Part shown: piece after piece, positions 1 through 6,368 of the stretch
How positions within the stretch are numbered: position 1 is the stretch's first letter
How the letters are laid out: every line of letters starts with the position of its first letter
DNA from: DASXKD01 sp963734725
Lineage (GTDB): Bacteria > Actinomycetota > Actinomycetes > Streptosporangiales > Streptosporangiaceae
Assembly (NCBI GenBank): GCA_963734725.1
Contig: CAVTIX010000020.1
Coordinates: 186,001 to 250,000, forward strand
Direction of reading: 5' to 3'
DNA length: 64,000 nucleotides
The notes under the pieces: generated by a model
Told to the model about the DNA's origin: nothing
The model's database searches: none
Seen by the model: the letters and a program-made list of their open reading frames with translations, nothing else
Position numbers and translations under genes: made by a program

Positions 1-129
1 CGCTGCGGCGATGGTGTTGATCCGGCACTTGCCGTGGCCTGGGCTGCTCGCTGTCCCGGCCAGCGCATCACGGATCGCATTCATGGCCCGTGCCATGCGG
101 TCGGTACTGGCGCCCTGACGGGCCGACAC
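1..129 (-). CDS. Possible partial ORF at the window edge
   Basis: A reading frame of 43 codons on the minus strand runs from a GTG at 129 off the left end of the window. It starts MSARQGASTD and has no stop before base 1. It lies 48 bp downstream of arsM on the same strand, so it could be the next gene of that operon. I recognise no family from this fragment, and no strong ribosome binding site is visible. It may equally be a chance frame. Confidence 0.25.
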   Translation of the reverse strand, partial: MSARQGASTDRMARAMNAIRDALAGTASSPGHGKCRINTIAAA

Positions 130-177
130 GCTGCACTGCCGGGCTGCGGGCGCCCCGGCCCGCTGCGCGGACCATGA

Positions 178-927
178 TCACCCGGCCAGGGCGCCTGGTT
201 TGGTCGCTTGGATGATCGCGGCGTGCAGGTCGGGCGCGGCGTCATAGGTGAGCGTGACGGTGATGTGGGTGAACCCAGCGGCCCGCAGCAGATCGCGGTA
301 CTGGGCCTGGGTGAGGGTGCCGTTGACGCAGCCGACCTGTTGCTCGGCGCCGGCGCGCTGGACGGGGTCGGTGCCGTCGCTAGCGATGACGTCGCTGACG
401 CCCAGCCGGCCGCCGGGCCGCAGCACCCGGAAGGCCTCGGCCAGCACGCGGGGCTTGTCGGTGGACAGGTTGATGACGCAATTGGAGATGATCACGTCCA
501 CGTGCCCGCCGGGCAGCGGGATGTCCTCGATGTGTCCGGGCAGAAAGCTGGCGTTGGTGACACCGGATGCGGCGGCGTTAGCGCGGGCGAGGGCGAGCAT
601 GTCGGGGCTGGCGTCCATGCCGTAGGCGGTGCCGCCTGGGGCAACCCGGCGGGCCGACAGCAGCACGTCCAGGCCGCCACCTGAGCCCAGGTCCAAGACG
701 GTCTCGCCGGGATGCAGGTCGGCGACTGCGAGAGGGTTGCCGCAGCCCAGGCTGGCCTGCAGCGCGCCTTCGGGAACGTCACCAGTGGCGGTGTAGGCAG
801 CGGCGCCGAAGCACCCCGCGTCCAGCTCGCCGTCGGTGATGGCGCCGCCAGCCAGGGCGGTGCGGGCCAGGCCGGAGTACCGGTTGAGGACGGCGTCCCG
901 GGTACTTGGTGCAGGGTGATCGGTCAC
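178..927 (-). CDS. arsM: Arsenite S-adenosylmethionine methyltransferase
   Basis: This 249-residue class I methyltransferase is predicted to methylate As(III) to mono-, di- and trimethyl species in the cytoplasm using SAM. The SAM-binding motif DLGSGGG is at residues 79-85. Four cysteines, C39, C62 (in SLGCGNP), C150 (in SNCVINL) and C200 (in VGCVNG), match the order and context of the four conserved ArsM cysteines that bind arsenic. The usual ArsM length is about 240-280 residues. It is the second gene of a two-gene unit, 19 bp behind an ArsR-type repressor, so arsenite-dependent derepression is likely. All key residues are present and nothing looks truncated. Confidence 0.93.
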   Translation of the reverse strand: MTDHPAPSTRDAVLNRYSGLARTALAGGAITDGELDAGCFGAAAYTATGDVPEGALQASLGCGNPLAVADLHPGETVLDLGSGGGLDVLLSARRVAPGGTAYGMDASPDMLALARANAAASGVTNASFLPGHIEDIPLPGGHVDVIISNCVINLSTDKPRVLAEAFRVLRPGGRLGVSDVIASDGTDPVQRAGAEQQVGCVNGTLTQAQYRDLLRAAGFTHITVTLTYDAAPDLHAAIIQATKPGALAG

Positions 928-946
928 TGGCGCGCTCCTTTGGGGA

Positions 947-1276
947 TCACGTGGCCGGGACGGGCGCGGGGCGGCCCATCACGATGTCGGCGGCGGTGGG
1001 GAAGCACTCCACGCACGCGTCGTTGATCCGGTAATAGGTGGTGGTGCCCCGGTGCTTGGCCAGCAGGAACCGCACGTCCGCCAGAACCTTCAGGTGCTTG
1101 GAGACGGTTGACTGGACCACGTCCATGGCGGCGACGATCTCCCCCACGTTCATCGGCGCGCCGCGGCGGGCCAGCAGGGAGACGATCTGGATCCTGGTCG
1201 GGTCGGCGAGCGCCTTGAACCAAGTGGCGTACTCAGTGGCGGTGGGGCGGTCAAGCGGCCGGGCAAGCTCGTTCAT
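947..1276 (-). CDS. ArsR/SmtB-family repressor upstream of arsM
   Basis: This is a 109-residue winged-helix metalloregulator. The core ALADPTRIQIVSLL at about 22-35 and the recognition region QSTVSKHLKVL at about 55-65 are typical of ArsR. It lacks the CVCDL metal site found in the other two ArsR proteins of this island. Instead it has a Cys-x-x-Cys near the C-terminus (DACVECF, about residues 87-93), which resembles the scattered cysteine sites of other actinobacterial ArsR types. It is co-transcribed with arsM. An inverted repeat lies immediately upstream of its start codon and is probably its operator. The exact inducer (As(III), MAs(III) or another metal) cannot be read from the sequence. 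Confidence 0.88.
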   Translation of the reverse strand: MNELARPLDRPTATEYATWFKALADPTRIQIVSLLARRGAPMNVGEIVAAMDVVQSTVSKHLKVLADVRFLLAKHRGTTTYYRINDACVECFPTAADIVMGRPAPVPAT

Positions 1277-1280
1277 CGCT

Positions 1281-1298
1281 CATCGACGATAATCGATG
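1281..1298. promoter_or_regulatory. Candidate operator of the arsR-arsM unit
   Basis: The inverted repeat CATCGA-N6-TCGATG lies 4 bp upstream of the ATG of the arsM-linked repressor. Its position over the ribosome binding region suits autorepression by an ArsR dimer. It does not resemble the element in front of the other two arsR genes. The assignment is inference from position and symmetry. Confidence 0.5.
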
Positions 1299-1357
1299 AA
1301 AGACTGGAAGGGAAGAGCCGGGCCGCGCCCGGGTCAGGGCGGGCTTGAGAGGCGGCC

Positions 1358-1717
1358 CTACCGGGGCGGCTCTCCAATCAGGGCGCCAAGGCTGGCCAGG
1401 GCCTGGGTGCGCGCCCGGTAGTACACCCATACGCCGCGCCTTTCCCGGTCCAACAGGCCCGCCTCGTGCAGGACCTTCAGGTGGTGGCTAATCGTCGGCT
1501 GGGTCAAGTCGAACGCCTCGTTCAGGTCACATACGCAGGCCTCGCCGCCCGGGTGCGAGGCGATCAGGGACATCAGCCGCAGCCGCACCGGTTCGGCCAA
1601 CGCCTTCAACTGCGGCGCGACCAGTTCGGCCTGCTCGACAGTAAATGGCTCGCGAGCCAGTGGCGGGCAGCAGGCGGCGCTGTCGGCAATGGTCAGCAGC
1701 GGAAGAGACTTCGACAT
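1358..1717 (-). CDS. arsR: ArsR-family arsenic repressor, divergent from arsI-like gene
   Basis: A 119-residue ArsR repressor. The start MSKSLPLL at 1717 is chosen because the longer frame upstream runs through the divergent promoter and has no family similarity. The metal-binding motif ACVCDL at about 63-68 is the classic ArsR arsenite site, followed by QPTISHHLKVL, the recognition helix. A CC pair near the N-terminus (AACCPP) may add ligands. It is divergent from the ArsI/CadI-type gene with 91 bp between them, an arrangement typical of a repressor controlling both itself and its neighbour. The 10-bp palindrome GACATATGTC covers its own start codon. Confidence 0.9.
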   Translation of the reverse strand: MSKSLPLLTIADSAACCPPLAREPFTVEQAELVAPQLKALAEPVRLRLMSLIASHPGGEACVCDLNEAFDLTQPTISHHLKVLHEAGLLDRERRGVWVYYRARTQALASLGALIGEPPR

Positions 1718-1731
1718 ATGTCTATATTGAC
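1713..1731. promoter_or_regulatory. ArsR operator-like element, copy 1
   Basis: The element begins with the perfect palindrome GACATATGTC and continues TATATTGAC. It matches the element at 3981-3999 at 16 of 19 positions, and in both places it overlaps the arsR start codon in the same register. A further near-palindrome, GACAGATGTC, follows at 1729-1738 towards the divergent arsI-like gene. Repeated use at two arsR genes supports a shared binding site. Confidence 0.65.
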
Positions 1732-1808
1732 AGATGTCGATGTCTATGGCAAGCTCCGCAGCAACAAAACATAGACGGTTATCTAAGTCTCGGAGCCGGG
1801 AGGTTTTC

Positions 1809-2273
1809 ATGTCTAGCCGCGTACAACTCGCCCTCAACGTCGACGACATCGGCCAGGCCATCGCCTTCTACACCAAGCTGTTCGGCGCCGAGCCCGCCAA
1901 GGTCCGGCCTGGGTATGCGAACTTCGCCATCACCGAGCCGCCGCTGAAGCTGGTCTTGCTGGAAAACCCCGGCCAGGGCGGCAGCCTCAACCACCTCGGC
2001 GTCGAGGTCTCCGACACCGACGCGGTCGGGGCCGAGCAGGCACGACTGGCCGGGGTAGGCCTGGCTTCCTCCGAGCAAGGTCAGACCACCTGCTGCTACG
2101 CCGCGCAGGACAAGTTCTGGGTCCAAAGCGCCCCAGACGGTGAGACCTGGGAGTTCTACACCGTCCTGGCCGACAGCCCGACCTTCTACGCCGAAGACAA
2201 CGGGGAGGCATGCTGCGCCGGCACGGACGCGAGCCAGGCCACGGAGCCAGCCACTTCCGCGCAGTGCTGCTAG
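1809..2273 (+). CDS. arsI: ArsI/CadI-family vicinal-oxygen-chelate metalloenzyme
   Basis: This 154-residue glyoxalase-fold protein belongs to the ArsI/CadI family. ArsI members are Fe(II)-dependent dioxygenases that cleave the C-As bond of trivalent organoarsenicals; CadI is the cadmium-induced mycobacterial relative. The vicinal pair C95-C96 (TTCCYA), H62 (LNHLG) and E115 (WEFY) fit the arsenical- and iron-binding positions. The first iron-ligand position reads VQLAL, with Gln where ArsI has His, as I recall for CadI-type proteins. The C-terminus carries two further CC pairs (135-136, 153-154). The start at 1809 is set by GGGAGG five bases upstream; an in-frame ATG at 1734 lies in the operator region. 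ArsI and CadI functions cannot be separated by sequence alone. Confidence 0.85.
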   Translation: MSSRVQLALNVDDIGQAIAFYTKLFGAEPAKVRPGYANFAITEPPLKLVLLENPGQGGSLNHLGVEVSDTDAVGAEQARLAGVGLASSEQGQTTCCYAAQDKFWVQSAPDGETWEFYTVLADSPTFYAEDNGEACCAGTDASQATEPATSAQCC

Positions 2274-2390
2274 CAGACACGCTGCGAGTGCCGTGCAATC
2301 GCAACCCGCGCCAAGCACGGCAACGGGGGTACACCGTCCCTTCGGACGAGCGTCTGGCAGGGCCGTTCCGGTCAGGAAGGACATGTAGGC

Positions 2391-3662
2391 ATGAGCTTCG
2401 GTCACCAGTCCCGGCGGCGCACCGATGGCACCGTGGTCGTCATCGGTGCTGGTCAGTCGGGCCTTGCTGCCGCCCGTGTGCTGCTTGAACGCAACGTGGC
2501 GACCGTAGTCCTGGAGGCCAGGGATCGCGCTGTGGGTTCGTGGCCGTACTACTACGACAGCTTGCAGGCGTTTTCGCCCGCAGGATTCAACTCCATGCCT
2601 GGGATGCCTTTCCCCGGCGACCAAGACCGTTACCCGGCCCGTGATGAGGTAGCCGATTACCTGGAGAGCTACGCAGCGGGGCTAGGCGTCGAAATCCGCA
2701 CCAACACCCCGGTGGTGACCGTCAGCCGGGAAGACGGCGCGTTTGTGGTGGTGACGGCTGGTGGATCTCGGCTGCGGGCCGCAGGGGTCGTCGCCGCCAG
2801 CGGGTCATTCTCGAATCCCTATCGCCCCGCCTTCCCCGGCGAGAAGAGTTTCACCGCCGAACTCCTGCACGTCGCCGATTACCGGGACCCCGCTCCCTAC
2901 GCGGGGAGGCGGGTCGTCGTGGTCGGGGCCGGCGACTCGGCTGCCCAGGTGGCCAACGAGCTGGCGCCGCTCGCCGAGGTCACCCTTGCCGCGCGGCGCC
3001 CCCTCCGGTTCATTCCGCAGCGGATCGGCGGGAAGGACGTGCACTACTGGCTGCGCGAGACCGGGTTCGACTCACTGCCCGCCGCATGGCTGAACAAGAT
3101 CACCGGGGGAAGCGTGATCACCGACAGCGTGGGCTTCCGGCAGACCCTCGCCGACGGCCTGCTCGACGTTCGCCCGATGTTTACCGGCCTCGATGGCGAT
3201 CATGTCGTCTGGGGCGACGGCGAGCGCGAGCGGGTCGACGCGGTCATTCTGGCCACCGGCTACCGCCCCAGCCTCAGCTACCTCCGCGAACTCGGCGCCC
3301 TAGACCCAAGTGGCGCACCGCTGCACGCAGGCGGGATCTCGACCACCCACCGTGGCCTGGTCTACCTCGGCCTGGAATACCAGCGCTCATTCGCCTCGAA
3401 CACCCTCCGCGGGGTCAGCGCCGACGCCTCGGCCGTTATCGCCCCGCTGGTGGCATGGATTCGTGACGCCCCGCGCGCCATCGGCCTGACCACCCCGCAG
3501 ATACACGCGCCGGCCCTTGTTGACCATCGCCAGGCAGCTCACGTCCTCGACGGCACCAACACCCCGGCTGCAGCAGGCCTGCTGCCCGGGGAAGCTACTC
3601 AGCCGACGGGGGCTGTCAGCAGGGCGGCCATGCGCTCCAGCGCGGCGGGCACCAGCCGGTAG
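2391..3662 (+). CDS. arsO: ArsO-like flavin-dependent monooxygenase
   Basis: A 423-residue two-dinucleotide-binding flavoprotein. The FAD motif VIGAGQSGLAA is near residue 17 and a second, NADPH-type motif VVGAGDSAAQ is near 180. LATGYRPS near 285 is the usual ATG motif of flavin monooxygenases. Proteins of this size and motif order occur in actinobacterial ars operons as ArsO, whose reaction is still poorly defined (possibly oxidation of organic or inorganic arsenic). It follows the ArsI-like gene on the same strand after 117 bp. Its last 21 codons overlap the 3' end of the convergent arsR by 64 bp. A general FMO-type oxidoreductase with another substrate is the main alternative. Confidence 0.75.
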   Translation: MSFGHQSRRRTDGTVVVIGAGQSGLAAARVLLERNVATVVLEARDRAVGSWPYYYDSLQAFSPAGFNSMPGMPFPGDQDRYPARDEVADYLESYAAGLGVEIRTNTPVVTVSREDGAFVVVTAGGSRLRAAGVVAASGSFSNPYRPAFPGEKSFTAELLHVADYRDPAPYAGRRVVVVGAGDSAAQVANELAPLAEVTLAARRPLRFIPQRIGGKDVHYWLRETGFDSLPAAWLNKITGGSVITDSVGFRQTLADGLLDVRPMFTGLDGDHVVWGDGERERVDAVILATGYRPSLSYLRELGALDPSGAPLHAGGISTTHRGLVYLGLEYQRSFASNTLRGVSADASAVIAPLVAWIRDAPRAIGLTTPQIHAPALVDHRQAAHVLDGTNTPAAAGLLPGEATQPTGAVSRAAMRSSAAGTSR

Positions 3663-3985
3663 TACGCCCACGTGCCCCGGCGCTCGCTAGTAATGATCCC
3701 CGCCTCGCGCAGCACCTTCAGATGATGGCTGATGGTGGGCTGGGCCAGGTTGAACGCGGTGGTCAGGTCGCACACGCACACCTCGCCCCCCTGATGCGCG
3801 CCGATCAACGAGACCAGCCGAAGCCGGACCGGGTCACCGAGGGCCTTGAATACCTGCGCCAGCCCGGCCGCCGCGCCTGCCCCGATCGGCTCACGAACCA
3901 GCGGTATCGAGCACTCTGCGACATCGGCCGACGGCCCGGCGACCGGGGTGAGTTCCAACGTGCTCCGGCCTGGCTGCATCGACAT
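3599..3985 (-). CDS. arsR: ArsR-family arsenic repressor, divergent from aquaporin
   Basis: This 128-residue ArsR repressor carries the CVCDL metal site at about 69-73 and the recognition helix QPTISHHLKVLREAG. It is closely similar to the ArsR at 1358-1717 over the whole helix-turn-helix and metal site. It is convergent with arsO, with a 64-bp overlap, and divergent from the aquaporin gene 151 bp away. It therefore probably represses itself and the aquaporin-flavoprotein pair. MSMQ offers two in-frame ATG starts six bases apart. The operator-like element at 3981-3999 covers the start. Confidence 0.9.
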   Translation of the reverse strand: MSMQPGRSTLELTPVAGPSADVAECSIPLVREPIGAGAAAGLAQVFKALGDPVRLRLVSLIGAHQGGEVCVCDLTTAFNLAQPTISHHLKVLREAGIITSERRGTWAYYRLVPAALERMAALLTAPVG

Positions 3986-3999
3986 TTCTCTATCTTGAC
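3981..3999. promoter_or_regulatory. ArsR operator-like element, copy 2
   Basis: GACATTTCTC followed by TATCTTGAC matches 1713-1731 at 16 of 19 positions and sits at the same offset relative to the arsR start codon. The rest of the divergent region up to 4136 holds no other clear motif, only a GTG-started short frame at 4088 that I regard as chance. Confidence 0.6.
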
Positions 4000-4136
4000 C
4001 GTCATCTATTCAGGCTGGCAAGCTAATGGCTGTCTGCATCGACGCTTATCAATGAAGAGGCCGATGAGAGCCAGGGCGGCATGACCGGTGACCAGGCGCA
4101 CCAGGGTTCTGGCCAGTGCGCTAACCCAGAGCAGCC

Positions 4137-4901
4137 GTGAGCGACATCGCGTTGTGGCGGCGGCTGCTGGCGGAGTTGCTGGGCAGCGCGTTCCTGGCCG
4201 CGACGGTGATCGGGTCGGGGATCGCTGCGCAGCGGCTGTCCCCCGGGCAGACAGGGCTGGAACTGCTGGAGAATGCGGCGGCGACGGCAGCTGGGCTGTT
4301 CGCGATCATCTTGATGTTCGGGCCGGTGTCGGGAGCGCATTTCAACCCGGTGGTCTCCTTTGTGGACGCCGCCTTTGGCGGCCTGTCGTGGCGGGACGCC
4401 GCCTGGTACCTGCCCACGCAGGTAGTCGGGTGCATCGGCGGCGCGGTGGTGGCGAACCTGATGTTCTCCCAGGCGGCGGTGAGCATCTCGGCCAAGCACC
4501 GGGCCAGCCCGCCGCACTTCCTGTCCGAGATCGTCGCCACCCTCGGGCTGATCGTGGTCATTTTCGCGCTGGCCCGGTCCGGGCGCGCCCGGTCCGCCGC
4601 GGCGGCGGTCGGCGCCTACATCGGCGCGGCGTACTTCTTCACCTCCTCCACCAGCTTCGCCAATCCCGCGATAACCGTCGGCCGGATGTTCTCTGACACG
4701 TTCGCCGGCATCGCCCCCTCGTCGGTTCCGCCGTTCATCGCCGCCCAGATCCTCGGCGGCGCCCTGGCGATTCTGGTGATCCGGGCGCTGTACCCGCGCC
4801 TGACCCCGGCCGACGCCGCCGACATCGTCGTGCCCCACCGCAGGGACCCGGCCGGGCTTGCGGCGAGCGACGGAGGATCTGCCTCGCACCCGCCCCGGTA
4901 A
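4137..4901 (+). CDS. Aquaporin-family channel of the arsenic island
   Basis: A 254-residue MIP channel, probably conducting arsenite and other uncharged metalloid hydroxides across the inner membrane. The first pore box is N70-P71-V72 instead of NPA; the second is N176-P177-A178. The residue after the second box is Ile rather than the aromatic/arginine-filter Arg; the next Arg is at 183 (NPAITVGR). Loss of that Arg is a feature I associate with the ars-linked channel AqpS. The 30-residue C-terminal tail is polar and Arg-rich. Translation starts at GTG 4137 (MSDIALWRR). It lies next to a divergent arsR and 23 bp before a flavoenzyme gene. No ArsC domain is fused to it. Confidence 0.88.
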   Translation: MSDIALWRRLLAELLGSAFLAATVIGSGIAAQRLSPGQTGLELLENAAATAAGLFAIILMFGPVSGAHFNPVVSFVDAAFGGLSWRDAAWYLPTQVVGCIGGAVVANLMFSQAAVSISAKHRASPPHFLSEIVATLGLIVVIFALARSGRARSAAAAVGAYIGAAYFFTSSTSFANPAITVGRMFSDTFAGIAPSSVPPFIAAQILGGALAILVIRALYPRLTPADAADIVVPHRRDPAGLAASDGGSASHPPR

Positions 4902-4924
4902 GCCACCACACGAGGGAGCCTGCC

Positions 4925-6322
4925 ATGCGCCTGGTCATGATCGGCGGCAGCGACGCCGGGATCAGCGCCGCGCTGCGCGCCCGGGAATTGGACCCAGGCA
5001 CTGAGGTCACGGTGGTCGCTGCGGATGCCTACCCGAACTTCTCCATCTGCGGCATCCCCTACTACGTCTCCGGTGAGGTCACCCACTGGCGCAACCTGGC
5101 CCACCGTACGGCGGCCGACCTGGAGGCGACCGGGATGCGGCTGCGGCTGAACACCACCGCCCGCCGGATCGACGTCGCCGCCCGCAAGCTCGCCGTCACC
5201 GGTCCCGATGGCGCCGAGGACGTGCTCGGCTACGACAAGCTGATCCTGGGCACCGGCGCGGTCCCCATTCGCCCCCCGATCGGCGGCCTGGCCGGCCCCG
5301 ATGCCCTCGGCGCCGGTGACGGGGTGCACCTGCTGCATTCCATGGGCGACACGTTCGCGGTGATGCGCACCCTCGAACAGGCCGCCCCGGCGACCGCGGT
5401 GATCGTCGGCGCCGGGTACATCGGCTTGGAGATGGCTGACGCGCTGGCCACCCGGGGCCTGTCGGTCATCCAGATGGAACAACTCCCCGAAGTGCTGCCC
5501 ACCGTCGACCCGGCCCTGGGCGCGCTGGTTCGGGCCGAGCTGGAAGCCCACGGCGTCGAAGTCCTGACCGGCGCTACCGCGCGGCAGATCATCCGTGCCG
5601 ATTCAAATGAAACCGGGCGGCTGCGCGTCGAGGCCGCCGACGCCGACGGCAGGGCCATCACCCGGACCGCCGACATGGTCCTGGTCGTCGTCGGGGTCCG
5701 CCCCGACACCGAGCTGGCCGCCACCGCCGGCGCCGCACTGGGATTCAAGAACGCGATCGCAGTGGACCGGCAGATGCGCACCAATCTGCCGGACGTGTTC
5801 GCCGGCGGGGACTGCGTGATCACCCACCACCGCCTGCTCGGCGAAACCTACCTGCCGCTGGGCACCACCGCCCACAAACAAGGCCGTGTCGCCGGGGAGA
5901 ACGCCCTCGGCAGGCACCGGGAGTTCGCCGGCAGCCTCGGCACCCAGGTCGTCAAGATCTTCGACCACGCCGCCGCCCGCACCGGCCTGCGCGACCACGA
6001 AGCCACCGCCGCCGGATACGACCCCATCACCGTGCAATCCGAGGCCGATGACCACAAGGCCTACTACCCCGGCAGCCACCGCATCACCATGCGCGTCACC
6101 GGCGACCGCGCCACGGGCCGCCTCCTCGGCGTGCAGCTTTTCGGCCACAAGAACGCCGAGATCGCCAAACGCGTCGATATCGTAGCCACCGCCATCTTCC
6201 ACGGCATGACCATCGATGCCGTCAGCGACCTCGACCTGTCCTACACCCCGCCGCTGGGCAGCCCCTGGGAAGCGGTCCAGATGGGCGCCCAGGCGTGGGT
6301 CCGCGCAACCTGGCGGCGCTAA
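4925..6322 (+). CDS. CoA-disulfide-reductase-like FAD/NAD(P)H oxidoreductase
   Basis: This 465-residue flavoenzyme belongs to the pyridine-nucleotide disulfide reductase class with a single redox cysteine. The N-terminal FAD motif GGSDAG is at about 7-12. C42 within SICGIPYY is the CoA-disulfide reductase/NADH oxidase active-site cysteine. A second nucleotide motif, VGAGYIGLEM, is near residue 160, and the FAD-contact GGDCV is near 298. The C-terminal dimerisation domain is complete. It follows the aquaporin by 23 bp with GAGGGAGCC as a likely ribosome binding site, so the two form one transcript. It may supply low-molecular-weight thiol reduction under metalloid stress, which is inference. 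Confidence 0.85.
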   Translation: MRLVMIGGSDAGISAALRARELDPGTEVTVVAADAYPNFSICGIPYYVSGEVTHWRNLAHRTAADLEATGMRLRLNTTARRIDVAARKLAVTGPDGAEDVLGYDKLILGTGAVPIRPPIGGLAGPDALGAGDGVHLLHSMGDTFAVMRTLEQAAPATAVIVGAGYIGLEMADALATRGLSVIQMEQLPEVLPTVDPALGALVRAELEAHGVEVLTGATARQIIRADSNETGRLRVEAADADGRAITRTADMVLVVVGVRPDTELAATAGAALGFKNAIAVDRQMRTNLPDVFAGGDCVITHHRLLGETYLPLGTTAHKQGRVAGENALGRHREFAGSLGTQVVKIFDHAAARTGLRDHEATAAGYDPITVQSEADDHKAYYPGSHRITMRVTGDRATGRLLGVQLFGHKNAEIAKRVDIVATAIFHGMTIDAVSDLDLSYTPPLGSPWEAVQMGAQAWVRATWRR

Positions 6323-6368
6323 CCCGCCCCAGCGCAACATCCGGGCAGCGGCCCGGAGCGCGCCTCGG

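Noticed and set aside
1734..1808. Earlier ATG for the ArsI/CadI-type protein
   Set aside because: The extra 25 residues come from the divergent operator region, and a good ribosome binding site supports 1809.
4088..4696. Plus-strand frame overlapping the aquaporin in another phase
   Set aside because: Arg/Gly-rich shadow translation of the aquaporin gene.
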